Both the position numbers and the translations under genes were made by a program. A model generated the notes under the pieces. That model saw nothing but the letters and a program-made list of their open reading frames with translations. It had not been told where the DNA came from and made no database searches. Of a DNA stretch of 64,000 bases, positions 27,673 through 36,935 are shown piece after piece. Location: assembly GCA_002340355.1 (NCBI GenBank), contig DDLX01000028.1, positions 372,001 to 436,000 of the forward strand. The letters run 5' to 3'. Numbering within the stretch: position 1 is the stretch's first letter; each line of letters opens with the position of its first letter. The stretch comes from Cytophagales bacterium UBA2561 (GTDB lineage: Bacteria; Bacteroidota; Bacteroidia; Cytophagales; Thermoflexibacteraceae).

Positions 27673-29202
27673 ATGAGCGTAGAAATGAAAGTGCTTCCTG
27701 TCGGCGAATCCATTAATGAAGTGATTGTCGCAGAGTGGTTCAAAGAAGACGGCGAGTTTGTTGAAGCCGAAGAAATTATTTGCGAAATTGAGTCTGATAA
27801 AGCCTCCTTTGAGTTGCCTGCCGAAGCCTCTGGTATCCTCAAAATCGTAGCGCAACAAGAGGCCGTTTTGGGAATCGGAGAAACGATTTGTTTTATTGAA
27901 CCAAATGGAGAGGGAGGCACACCAACAGACAAACCTGCTGAAGCTGAAACTCCAGTTCAAGAAGCTACAGAAAGCAAAGCCACAGGCGAAGTGCTTGAGA
28001 TGCGTGTACCTACGGTTGGTGAATCTATCAATGAAGTAACGATTGGTGAATGGTTCAAGGAAGATGGAGACTTTGTTCAGAATGAGGAGATCATCTGCGA
28101 AATTGAATCTGATAAGGCGACGTTCGAATTCCCTTCTGAAGCAACAGGTAAATTACAAATCGCAGCACAAACAGGCGATACATTAGCAATTGGAGACCTC
28201 ATTTGTAAAATTGAAGTCATGACAGGTGATGCACCTTCAACGTCTGTACCAAGCGCAACCCCTGCTGAAACTTCTGCTCCTGTTTCTACGGGTGGTTATG
28301 CAAGTGGACACCCTGCCCCTGCCGCCAGTAAAATTTTAGCAGAAAAAGGCATCAATCCTGCAGATGTACAAGGAACAGGAGTCGGTGGACGTATCACGAA
28401 AGAAGATGCGCTCAAAGCTCAAAAAACAGCCCCAACTCCGCCACCACCTGCTCCAAAAGCAGAACCTACACCTGCCCCAGAAGTAGCTACTCCAACCAGT
28501 GAACGAAATGTTAGCCGTAAGCGAATGACTTCGCTTCGTAGAACGATTGCTAAACGATTGGTTTCTGTGAAGAATGAAACGGCAATGCTCACCACATTCA
28601 ATGAAGTGGATATGAAGCCCGTTATGGATATGCGAAAACAACATAAAGAAGCCTTCAAAGACAAACACGATATTGGTTTAGGATTTATGTCATTCTTTGT
28701 TAAGGCATGTTGTATTGCTTTACAAGAATTCCCCTCTGTCAACGCTCAAATTGATGGCAATCAGATGGTTTACAGTGATTTCTGTGATGTTTCAATCGCA
28801 GTGTCTACACCAAAAGGCTTAGTGGTTCCTGTTATTCGAAACGCAGAAAAGTTGAGCTTTGCAGGTGTCGAAAAAGAAATTGTTCGTTTGGCTGTTAAAG
28901 CACGAGATGGGAAGTTAAGTATTCCTGAAATGACAGGTGGAACATTTACGATTACCAACGGTGGTATTTTTGGGTCAATGCTTTCAACTCCAATTATCAA
29001 TGCGCCACAAGCGGCAATTCTAGGGATGCACAATATTGTTCAACGCCCTGTGGTTGTGAATGGTGAAGTAGTGGTTCGTCCAATTATGTATGTTGCCTTA
29101 TCTTATGACCACCGAATTATTGATGGTCGAGAATCAGTAAGTTTCTTAGTTCGAGTAAAACAGCTTCTAGAAGATCCTGCTCGAATGATGCTGATGGTTT
29201 AA
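27673..29202 (+). CDS. sucB: Dihydrolipoamide acyltransferase E2 (2-oxoglutarate dehydrogenase type) with two lipoyl domains
   Basis: About 509 residues from the ATG at 27673 (an ATG at 27631 also exists, but MSVEMKVLPVGES starts like a lipoyl domain). Two tandem lipoyl domains (about 1-80, 105-185) each carry the lipoylation Lys in IESDKA(S/T)F and share most other residues. A Pro/Ala/Thr-rich linker, an E3-binding domain (HPAPAASKILAEKGI) and the catalytic domain follow, ending with SYDHRIIDGRESVSFLV (His and Asp of the active site). The catalytic domain and the Gly-Glu-Ser-Ile-x-Glu lipoyl context suggest succinyltransferase, but a branched-chain E2 cannot be ruled out. No E1 or E3 gene is adjacent. 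Confidence 0.85.
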   Translation: MSVEMKVLPVGESINEVIVAEWFKEDGEFVEAEEIICEIESDKASFELPAEASGILKIVAQQEAVLGIGETICFIEPNGEGGTPTDKPAEAETPVQEATESKATGEVLEMRVPTVGESINEVTIGEWFKEDGDFVQNEEIICEIESDKATFEFPSEATGKLQIAAQTGDTLAIGDLICKIEVMTGDAPSTSVPSATPAETSAPVSTGGYASGHPAPAASKILAEKGINPADVQGTGVGGRITKEDALKAQKTAPTPPPPAPKAEPTPAPEVATPTSERNVSRKRMTSLRRTIAKRLVSVKNETAMLTTFNEVDMKPVMDMRKQHKEAFKDKHDIGLGFMSFFVKACCIALQEFPSVNAQIDGNQMVYSDFCDVSIAVSTPKGLVVPVIRNAEKLSFAGVEKEIVRLAVKARDGKLSIPEMTGGTFTITNGGIFGSMLSTPIINAPQAAILGMHNIVQRPVVVNGEVVVRPIMYVALSYDHRIIDGRESVSFLVRVKQLLEDPARMMLMV

Positions 29203-29238
29203 ATTCAATTTTAAATCATACAGGAGATTATGTTATTC

Positions 29239-29267
29239 AACCCATAAGGTTTTGAATCTTATGGGTT
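29239..29267. terminator. Hairpin between sucB and the convergent DUF1573 gene
   Basis: A perfect 10-bp stem AACCCATAAG/CTTATGGGTT with a 9-nt loop sits between convergent genes. The arms share CATAAG and GGGTT motifs with the dispersed palindromes elsewhere in the window. Confidence 0.65.
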
Positions 29268-29300
29268 TGAAATATCTTCCCAATTTTAGATTGATCTAAA

Positions 29301-30530
29301 TCATTTCTCTGAAACGATATTAACTAATATTTTACCCTGTAATCTAGGTTGTTTTGGGTCATTTGAAAAAATAGTAAAAGTAGCGATTTGTTCCCCCTTT
29401 TTAACTGATTGAATAATTTCAACTACAATAATTCGACTTTTACCTGTAGGAATTGGCTCTATAATTCCTTTTTTGATAGTGCAATTTTTACTGCCTACAA
29501 TATCTTCGATTTCAAGCGGTTTTGCTCCATCATTAAAAATTTCAAACTCTGTAGAAACCGTCATATTTGGATAAATATCACCTAGATTTTGATTTTGTTC
29601 ACTCAAACGAATTTGAGCATAAGGTGCAACATTGACTTTTGAAGTATCTACAACTTGAAGGCTATCCGTACTTTTCTGAAGGTGTTCTTGACTTAAGGAG
29701 TCAATAGAAGTAGTATCTTTTTGAAGCTTAATTTCTACTGATTTTTTAGGTATAACTTTCGAACTATATTTTCCCTTCTGTTTAGTTTTTTTTGAATATC
29801 TTGATTTACGATTTATCAAATGAATCGACACAGTCATTGGAATAGCCACATTAGGCTCTCCTTTTGTAAACATTGTGACACTTTCTTGTAAATATCCTGA
29901 CTGAGATTGTTTTGTAGGATCATAAGTCACTACTAAAAAACGAGTTTCTTTTGGTGGTACAATGTGCGTAGAATCAAAAAAAAGTCCGATATGTTCAGGA
30001 GTAGTTACCTTGCCTGTAAATACAACAGATTCATCATTAGGGTTATAAACTTCAAACTTTCGACTCACAGGTGTATTCATACCAATCGTCCCAAAATTCA
30101 AATATTTTCGTTTAAATAATAATTGTCCTTTCGGATATTTGAATTCATATAATTTATTGGCTGATTTTGGTTCAATAAAGCCCTTAATTGTCAACTCATA
30201 AGCTCCTGATTTTCCATTCGTTAGAACTACAAACTTTTTAGAAAAATGACCTGCCCGATATGGAGAATATTTTACCAAAATGGTATCTGAAGCATTCGGC
30301 AAAATCGCTTCCGAATTATGTACCGAACTCAGACAGGCACAATCAGACTGTACTTGTCGAATGCGAATGGGTGTTGCTCCTACATTTTTCAAAACAAATG
30401 GATACTCAATCTCTTGAATTCCAGATATTTGACCGAAATCATGAAATAATGTTTCAAATTTTAAATTACCCTGTGCTTGTACTGACCAAATACACCAGAA
30501 AAAACTAAAAAATAAGCTAATTTTTTTCAT
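29301..30530 (-). CDS. DUF1573-domain secreted protein
   Basis: 409 residues from the ATG at 30530 (a longer frame starts with a TTG at 30533), with a signal peptide (ISLFFSFFWCIWSVQAQ). Two or more Ig-like DUF1573 repeats follow; the first (about 25-120) has FHDFGQI, PFVLKNVGATPIRI and SDCACL, and the last region (about 310-409) has NLGDIYPNMTVSTEF and FTIFSNDP. A basic Lys/Ser-rich linker (about 240-270) separates the halves. Such proteins are exported to the periplasm or surface in Bacteroidota; function unknown. Confidence 0.85.
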   Translation of the reverse strand: MKKISLFFSFFWCIWSVQAQGNLKFETLFHDFGQISGIQEIEYPFVLKNVGATPIRIRQVQSDCACLSSVHNSEAILPNASDTILVKYSPYRAGHFSKKFVVLTNGKSGAYELTIKGFIEPKSANKLYEFKYPKGQLLFKRKYLNFGTIGMNTPVSRKFEVYNPNDESVVFTGKVTTPEHIGLFFDSTHIVPPKETRFLVVTYDPTKQSQSGYLQESVTMFTKGEPNVAIPMTVSIHLINRKSRYSKKTKQKGKYSSKVIPKKSVEIKLQKDTTSIDSLSQEHLQKSTDSLQVVDTSKVNVAPYAQIRLSEQNQNLGDIYPNMTVSTEFEIFNDGAKPLEIEDIVGSKNCTIKKGIIEPIPTGKSRIIVVEIIQSVKKGEQIATFTIFSNDPKQPRLQGKILVNIVSEK

Positions 30531-30702
30531 CAAAAACTATTTTTTTAAAGATATTAATATACTATTCTGATTATCAATTAAATAAGAAAATTTAGATAAT
30601 TTCTATTGCCCACAAAAATAGTAAAAATGAAAGTGATGTTTTTTAAAATCGCATGACTAACAATCGTATCAAGCTAACTTGGATTCGTAATATTCCAAAA
30701 TA

Positions 30703-30734
30703 AAACCTGTTTATCTTTATAAATAAACAGGTTT
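30703..30734 (-). terminator. Hairpin downstream of the TonB-dependent receptor
   Basis: Perfect 12-bp arms AAACCTGTTTAT/ATAAACAGGTTT around an 8-nt loop, followed on the minus strand by T-rich TTATTTT. It ends the receptor transcript. Confidence 0.75.
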
Positions 30735-30770
30735 AAATTAAATTTTAAAAGTCAGATTTTCAGCTTATTA

Positions 30771-33542
30771 TTACAACTCGAAGGATAGACGACCAAACAA
30801 ATAACGTCCATTAAATCCAAATTGCTGACTACGACGCGAGTACAAGAATCGTCCACTACTTAGGTTTTCTTCTCGGTTTTCATCAGGATAAATATCTAAC
30901 AAGTTATTTGCACCTACGGTCAATGAGAATTTCTTATTAAAGGAATAGCTCAAACTCAAATCTGTAATTACTTTACCAGCAAACTCTTGAGTATTTGTTT
31001 CGCTATTGGTAGCCTCTTCAACAGCCCCAAAATAAACGTTACGAAGCATAGCACTAAAGTTCCCAATAGAATAATCAAAGGTTAAGTTGAATTTTTCAGT
31101 TGGTACAGAATTAGTTAAATAGATTTGGCTAGTGCGATCAAAATAAGTGTCTTCTTTTCCTTCCAAGACGTCACTTGTATTAACTTGCAATAATTCAGGA
31201 TTTGACATTGTTCCTGCCAAACTAGTTTTTAATTTACTCTTTCCAAATTCTGCTTTGTGAGTAATCACAATATCTACTCCACTTGTTCGGGTATCAATAG
31301 CATTGGCAAAGAACGTAGCTTGAGAGGCATTCGCTTCTCGTAATAATTGATAAATTTCTTGGTCTTGAGCAGAACCATTAGCATCTCCTCGGAACGTTCC
31401 TGTCAAGACAATACGATCATCAATTTCTACTAAATAACCATCAATCGTAATGGAAAGATTGGCATCAGGAATTTGTCCTGTAATCCCTGCACTAAAACTT
31501 CGAGAAGTTTCTTGTTTGAGTTGTTCAATACCCAATAATTTCGCTACACGACTATCATTTGAGAATGTCCCAACTTCATACGGAATACCATCCACAAACA
31601 AAGTAGCCGTACTATTAAAATTCAATTGGTGTAAAGATGGCGCACGAAAACCTGTACTAGCTGCTGCACGAACTGCCCAGTTTTCGCCAAGTTTATATCG
31701 AGCAGATAATTTACCATTGAATGTAGAACCAAAATCACTGTAATCTTCAAAACGTCCCGCTATACCAACCAATAAATCATCCGTAAAGTCTGCTTCCACA
31801 TCAGCATACAAAGCAACACTACTTCGGAATTTGCTCAATTCATTATCAGGACGGAAACCTGGGAAAACTTGTGCGCCACCTGGACGTGCGCTTCCATTAG
31901 GTCCAAAAACCGTATTGATAGGTCCTGAATTATCTTGAATTAAAATAGAATCTCCTCGCGTAGTAGTGTACCAACTAGCTAATCCATAATTAGTATAAGA
32001 AGCTTCTTCACCTGCTGTAATCTGATAATTTTCAAAACGATATTCAGCTCCAAATGCTACATTTAATCCTTTTAATTTTTCAGGAAAATAACGCCGAACA
32101 TCAAAATTGGTCGTATTTTGTGTAAAGCTAAATCCACCAGAATTAAAGGAAGTTGGCGAAGCTGCCCCCAAAGAAGCATTATTACTATTAGATATAAAAT
32201 AATCAAAACTATTATAACCATAAACATTACTCAAGTCAATATCCCATTTATTGACTGTGTGTCGCACACCAAAAGCTAATGATTTATCCAAGATATTCGT
32301 ATTAATTTCAGGTAAAAAGCCATTCGGATAAATATCAGTTACGGTACGCTCTTGATGGGGTAGTCGATAAAAACCAGTTGCCTGACCTCTTCGATAATTC
32401 AATCCACCAAAGGCATATAAGGTTGTCTTTTCACTCAAAGGCAATTCCAAATTTCCCATAAAACTAGCATTCCGCAAGGCTGACTGTCCCACTCGCATAT
32501 TGAAATCACTTCGTTCCAATCCTCTAGCAAGTAGCTCTTGATTTGTAATATCCTCATTGGGATCTCCCACATGATTAGGATTATTATATCCCGCAAAAAT
32601 TTTTCCCGTAAATTCCTTCATACGATTGGTATGTTGACGGTCATCAAAAGCTCCTGTTAAGTTCAAGAAACCACCTTTTTCACCTAAAGGCATTCCATAA
32701 TTTACATTAAACTGTAAGTTCTCTCCATCTACACTTCCATCAGCATCAGGAATTTCACTCGAAAAATAAGCTCCTGTTCCTGCATTTACTGATAGCCCTT
32801 GTTTCTTTTTCAAGATAATATTGATAACGCCTGCAATAGCATCAGATCCATATTGTGCGGCTGCTCCATCTCGTAAAACTTCAATTTTTTCAATTGCAGC
32901 TACAGGAATGGCATTCATATCTGTTCCTACGTTTCCCCGTCCGAATGTTCCATTTACATTCACTAAAGACGTAGTATGCCGTCTTTTGCCATTAATCAAA
33001 ACTAACACTTGGTCAGGACCTAAAGCACGTAATGAAGCAGGATCAATATGGTCAGTACCATCCGAGATAGTTTGTGTATTTGAAGAAAAAGAAGGTGCAA
33101 CATAATTCAAAATAGCATTTACAGTTGTCTGTGGACCTTGAGTCGCAATATCTCCAATGTTCAAAATATCTACAGGCGCAACCGTCTCTAATTTAGTACG
33201 TCCTGAACCCCGTGAACCTAGTACAACCACTTCATCCAGTAAGGTTGACTCTTCCAATTCTACATTTACTTCATTGGACTCACCTAAAACTACTTCTTTC
33301 GAGCCATATCCAACAAATGAAAAGAGCAATATAGTTGAACCTTCAGGCACACGAAGTGTATATTTGCCATCCAAATCCGTAACGGTTCCGATACTTGTGC
33401 CTTTTGCTTGTATCGTTGCACCAGCAAGTGCGCCTTCATCTTTGGCGGTTACACGCCCCTCAATGGTGCGTTGAGCTTGTACTACCACAAAAGTGGTAAA
33501 GAACAGAAATAGAGTGAGTAAAATTTGTTTGTACATCTGCAT
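30771..33542 (-). CDS. TonB-dependent outer-membrane receptor with carboxypeptidase-regulatory-like N-terminus
   Basis: About 923 residues from the ATG at 33542 (a longer frame needs a GTG at 33572; an ATG at 33536 is also possible). Signal peptide LLTLFLFFTTFVVVQAQ, then a CarboxypepD_reg-like domain (RTIEGRVTAKDEGALAGATI... DLDGKYTLRV), a plug domain (VLINGKRRHTT, EKIEVLRDGAAAQYGSDAIAGVINI) and a 22-strand barrel ending in a terminal Phe-x-Leu strand. It imports a ligand through the outer membrane with TonB energy. No SusD partner is adjacent, so this is not a SusC/D polysaccharide pair; substrate unknown. Confidence 0.92.
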   Translation of the reverse strand: MQMYKQILLTLFLFFTTFVVVQAQRTIEGRVTAKDEGALAGATIQAKGTSIGTVTDLDGKYTLRVPEGSTILLFSFVGYGSKEVVLGESNEVNVELEESTLLDEVVVLGSRGSGRTKLETVAPVDILNIGDIATQGPQTTVNAILNYVAPSFSSNTQTISDGTDHIDPASLRALGPDQVLVLINGKRRHTTSLVNVNGTFGRGNVGTDMNAIPVAAIEKIEVLRDGAAAQYGSDAIAGVINIILKKKQGLSVNAGTGAYFSSEIPDADGSVDGENLQFNVNYGMPLGEKGGFLNLTGAFDDRQHTNRMKEFTGKIFAGYNNPNHVGDPNEDITNQELLARGLERSDFNMRVGQSALRNASFMGNLELPLSEKTTLYAFGGLNYRRGQATGFYRLPHQERTVTDIYPNGFLPEINTNILDKSLAFGVRHTVNKWDIDLSNVYGYNSFDYFISNSNNASLGAASPTSFNSGGFSFTQNTTNFDVRRYFPEKLKGLNVAFGAEYRFENYQITAGEEASYTNYGLASWYTTTRGDSILIQDNSGPINTVFGPNGSARPGGAQVFPGFRPDNELSKFRSSVALYADVEADFTDDLLVGIAGRFEDYSDFGSTFNGKLSARYKLGENWAVRAAASTGFRAPSLHQLNFNSTATLFVDGIPYEVGTFSNDSRVAKLLGIEQLKQETSRSFSAGITGQIPDANLSITIDGYLVEIDDRIVLTGTFRGDANGSAQDQEIYQLLREANASQATFFANAIDTRTSGVDIVITHKAEFGKSKLKTSLAGTMSNPELLQVNTSDVLEGKEDTYFDRTSQIYLTNSVPTEKFNLTFDYSIGNFSAMLRNVYFGAVEEATNSETNTQEFAGKVITDLSLSYSFNKKFSLTVGANNLLDIYPDENREENLSSGRFLYSRRSQQFGFNGRYLFGRLSFEL

Positions 33543-33649
33543 TTGTGATTTTGTAGTTATAAAATTAAACACATTAAACTAAATAAATTTAAAAATTGTT
33601 TAACAAAAAATTGTACTTTTTAAGAAAAAAAAAATTTATAAAATTGAAC

Positions 33650-35767
33650 ATGAATCTATATATATCATATTATCAGGTAGTTAAATTATTTAGCCCAAAT
33701 ACTTTTTTTGCTATTTTTTGGGGAATATGTCTTTTTATGTTAAATGGTCATTCTCTCAAGGCTCAAGTACAATGGGCAAACGAAGTCTTATCTGTTTCGT
33801 CTGAAGCCTCTTTAGAGCTTTCTCGACATCAATATCGAGCCGAACAAGTTTTAGGCAAGCCTAATGTTTTACCACAAACGGGCTTACTTCATCCTTGTAG
33901 TTGGGTGCCTGAAAAGACAGATCATCAGGCAAAAATTATGGTAAGTTACGAAAACCCGATGAAAATTCAACAAGTGGCAATTGCTCAAAGTTTTTTTGGT
34001 GGAGCTATCTCAAAAGTGTGGTTAATGGACAAAAAAAATCAATTTTATCTGGTTTATGATGCCCCTCCAAAACTTCCTCGAAATCCTGGCGGAATGTTGT
34101 GGCTTCTCTTCAAGGAACAAACTAAGTTCAAGGTACAAGCCATCAAAATTCAGATGGATGGATCAGATGGTTATGGTCTGACTTGTATTGATGCTATTGG
34201 GATTTCGAAGACTACTGAGCGTATTCAACCTCGAATAAATTTAGCAAAAACTCCCTCAGAAGATACCACAAAAGCCCACTTACAAACTGTATTTATTGAA
34301 AATATGGGAAATGCTATTAATTCAGAATATGAAGAAATTTTACCTGTTATTTCACCTGATGGCAAAAGATTATACTTTGACCGAAAAAATCATCCTAATA
34401 ATATCTTAGACAGAAACCAACAAAGAAATGATGATATTTGGTTTGCAGATTTACAAGAAAATGGAAAATTTTCAGAAGCTATCCGAATGCCCAAACCGCT
34501 AAATAATACCAGCCACAATTATGTTTGTTCGGTTTCTCCTGACGGTAATACGTTGTTATTGGGAAATAAATATATTGGTGAAACTTGCGTAGCAGGAATT
34601 TCAATATCTCATCAAATCGAAAAAGATGGACAAGAAAGCTGGAGTTTTCCTGAGGAAATTCTCATTGATAATTATTATAATTTGAATAAATTTGGTGAAT
34701 TTTGTTTAGCACATAATCAGAAAGTTTTATTATTAGCCATCGAACGCCATGACTCTAAAGGAGACCGAGATTTATACGTCACTTTTCGAAAACCAGATAA
34801 TACAACCGATAAAAATAAATGGACAAAACCCCTAAATTTAGGAGATAAAATTAATTCGGCTGCTTCAGAAATAACACCATTTTTGGCAGCAGATGGTAAA
34901 ACTTTATATTTTTCCTCAAACGGTTTTAGTGGCTATGGAGATGCCGATATGTTCATGACCAGACGATTGGATGATTCATGGACAAATTGGACGGAACCTA
35001 TTAATTTAGGACTTGAGTTCAATACGAAAGAATGGGATGCCTCTTATTCCATTGATGCGGCAGGTGAATATGCTTATTTTGTGTCTTATTCCAACTCCAA
35101 GAGTAAAAGTGCTGACATTTTTCGAGCCAAATTGCCTCGACCTATTAAGCCTGATCCTGTAGTTCTAATTTATGGTAAAGTATTGAATTCCAAAACTAAA
35201 AAGCCCATTTCAGCTAAAATTTTCTATGAAACTTTACCCGAAGGAAAAGAGATAGGAACAGCCACTTCTAATCCCGAAACAGGTGATTACAAAATTGTTT
35301 TGCCTTTGAATAAAAAATATGGCTTTTGGGCAAATGCTGGAGGTTATTTATCTGAAAATGAAAATATTAACTTAATGGATTCTTCGGGTTATGTTGAGTT
35401 GCAAAGAGATTTATACTTGACACCTATCGAAATCGGAAAATATATCCGACTAAATAATATCTTTTTTGCACAAAATAAAGCAGAATTAATTCCTGAATCC
35501 TTCCCTGAGTTAAATCGGGTGGCAAAAATGCTCCAAGAAAATCCAAAAATGACTATTGAAATTGCGGGACATACCGACCTTGGTGGAAATCCTGATAAAA
35601 TGTTCAAACTTTCTGATAAGCGGGTAAAAACGGTCAAAAGATATTTAGAAGAAAAAAATATTACGTCTGGACGAATTCAGGTCAAAGCTTATGGCTTAAC
35701 ACAACCACTTTTCAAAACCAAAAATGCGAAGAATCGCCGTGTCGAATTTAAGATTTTGAGCTACTAA
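33650..35767 (+). CDS. OmpA-family protein with PD40 repeats and a C-terminal peptidoglycan-binding domain
   Basis: 705 residues from the ATG at 33650 (a longer frame uses TTG at 33596). Signal peptide ending GHSLKAQ. An N-terminal domain of about 170 residues contains EASLELSRHQYRAEQVLGKP and looks like a discoidin-type sandwich. WD40-like PD40 repeats follow (VISPDGKRLYFDRKN, SVSPDGNTLLLGN, FLAADGKTLYFSSNGFSGYGDADMF), then a carboxypeptidase-regulatory-like segment and an OmpA domain (IEIAGHTDLGGNPDK... LSDKRVKTVKRYL, NRRVEFKI). PorE of the T9SS has a related order but with a TPR start, which is missing here. Confidence 0.85.
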   Translation: MNLYISYYQVVKLFSPNTFFAIFWGICLFMLNGHSLKAQVQWANEVLSVSSEASLELSRHQYRAEQVLGKPNVLPQTGLLHPCSWVPEKTDHQAKIMVSYENPMKIQQVAIAQSFFGGAISKVWLMDKKNQFYLVYDAPPKLPRNPGGMLWLLFKEQTKFKVQAIKIQMDGSDGYGLTCIDAIGISKTTERIQPRINLAKTPSEDTTKAHLQTVFIENMGNAINSEYEEILPVISPDGKRLYFDRKNHPNNILDRNQQRNDDIWFADLQENGKFSEAIRMPKPLNNTSHNYVCSVSPDGNTLLLGNKYIGETCVAGISISHQIEKDGQESWSFPEEILIDNYYNLNKFGEFCLAHNQKVLLLAIERHDSKGDRDLYVTFRKPDNTTDKNKWTKPLNLGDKINSAASEITPFLAADGKTLYFSSNGFSGYGDADMFMTRRLDDSWTNWTEPINLGLEFNTKEWDASYSIDAAGEYAYFVSYSNSKSKSADIFRAKLPRPIKPDPVVLIYGKVLNSKTKKPISAKIFYETLPEGKEIGTATSNPETGDYKIVLPLNKKYGFWANAGGYLSENENINLMDSSGYVELQRDLYLTPIEIGKYIRLNNIFFAQNKAELIPESFPELNRVAKMLQENPKMTIEIAGHTDLGGNPDKMFKLSDKRVKTVKRYLEEKNITSGRIQVKAYGLTQPLFKTKNAKNRRVEFKILSY

Positions 35768-35774
35768 AACCCCA

Positions 35775-35814
35775 ATATTTCCATAGATGAAATAAGTTTT
35801 ATCTATGGAAATAT
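35775..35814. terminator. Bidirectional hairpin terminator
   Basis: Perfect 14-bp arms ATATTTCCATAGAT/ATCTATGGAAATAT around a 12-nt loop lie between convergent genes. The TTTCCATAG arm resembles the outer arms of the dispersed palindromic repeat. Confidence 0.75.
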
Positions 35815-35838
35815 TTGTTGATCAGAATTCTATACAAA

Positions 35839-36519
35839 TTATTTTTTTAGTTTAACTTCATTAGCTGTTTTGATTTTTCCTGCCAAAATTTCGTTAATAT
35901 TTCCTGAGAGTTGAAGTTCTTTTTTATTCGAAGAAAGTCTATAATCCTTATTACTATACTTTTTGAATTTACTAGAAGTTCGCATCAAATGAGTATAGGA
36001 AGCCCGTTGTAACATATTTTTGGCTTCTTGTTCATGATTGGCATCAAGGGTTTCTAAAACCATCTTTAAGTAAAAATTCTCCGAACGAGTGAGTGTTTTT
36101 TTGGTAAAATCATAGATTTCTAAAGGTTCAGGCGGATAATTTCCTTCTTCATGATTCATTTCGGATAAGGCTCGATTCAGGGCATCCGTATCCACAAAGC
36201 GAAATTCAATGCCAAATCGGAAATTCTGGGTATCTTTAATTCCCTGAGCATGAGAAATCCCCTGAATATCATTTAAGTGTCTAGCACTCCGAATAAAGGC
36301 GGAGTCTAATCCAATTAAAGGCGTTTCTTCGGTGGCATCAATTTTTTTATTAATGAGTTCTTGGCTCTGAGACATATCCAAAATTAGGGCATATTTTCCT
36401 GCGCCATCAGGACGAATACTAATCTCCTCACGGACTTCAAAACAGCCCGATAAGCCCAATAAAAAGAAAGCCCAAAAAACAAAATGGAAGGGGTTCATAA
36501 ATAATTCAGTGAGTTTCAT
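35839..36519 (-). CDS. Hypothetical lipoprotein
   Basis: 226 residues from the ATG at 36519; an internal Met at 36498 gives a tighter signal peptide. A hydrophobic stretch FHFVFWAFFLLG ends in lipobox LSGC. The mature part begins FEVREEISIRPDGAGKYALI, a pattern seen in Bacteroidota lipoproteins with a strand-rich N-terminal domain, followed by a mixed charged region. No catalytic motif seen. Probably anchored at a membrane and facing the periplasm or cell surface; function unknown. Confidence 0.7.
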   Translation of the reverse strand: MKLTELFMNPFHFVFWAFFLLGLSGCFEVREEISIRPDGAGKYALILDMSQSQELINKKIDATEETPLIGLDSAFIRSARHLNDIQGISHAQGIKDTQNFRFGIEFRFVDTDALNRALSEMNHEEGNYPPEPLEIYDFTKKTLTRSENFYLKMVLETLDANHEQEAKNMLQRASYTHLMRTSSKFKKYSNKDYRLSSNKKELQLSGNINEILAGKIKTANEVKLKK

Positions 36520-36935
36520 GAGTAATGTTTGAGTTTATATTTTCAGACTATGGATTTCGTACAACCTTGTACTTTTTTACCAGAAATCATTATATTACCA
36601 AATGTACAGGGTTTGTGGTAAATATTTTCTATGAATTTGTTTTTTAGAATCGGTTTATACATAATTTTCCATTTGAAAGAAAATGTAAATCTTCCAAAAT
36701 AAAAATTTGCTTCCTAAAAGATGGACTGGAGTCAAGATACTTGCTTTTAGATTGATTTCTTTTAGAATAAGGCATACCCATAAAATCGTTACTGTAAAAT
36801 TCTATAAATCAATTTTTTAACTTTCCTTCTTCATCTTATTTACAAAGAATAACAAAACTCACTAAATATCAAATCTAGAAAAAACTGGAACAAACAAACC
36901 ATTAACCTCATTTTACCTAAAAAACTGACGACAAC
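36520..36935. other. Divergent intergenic region, no gene seen
   Basis: 416 bp between divergent genes (minus lipoprotein, plus CoA-transferase). It should hold both promoters. I see no ORF or hairpin worth reporting. Confidence 0.5.

Noticed and set aside
28336..28668. Minus-strand ORFs within the E2 gene
   Set aside because: Shadows of a well-supported coding frame.
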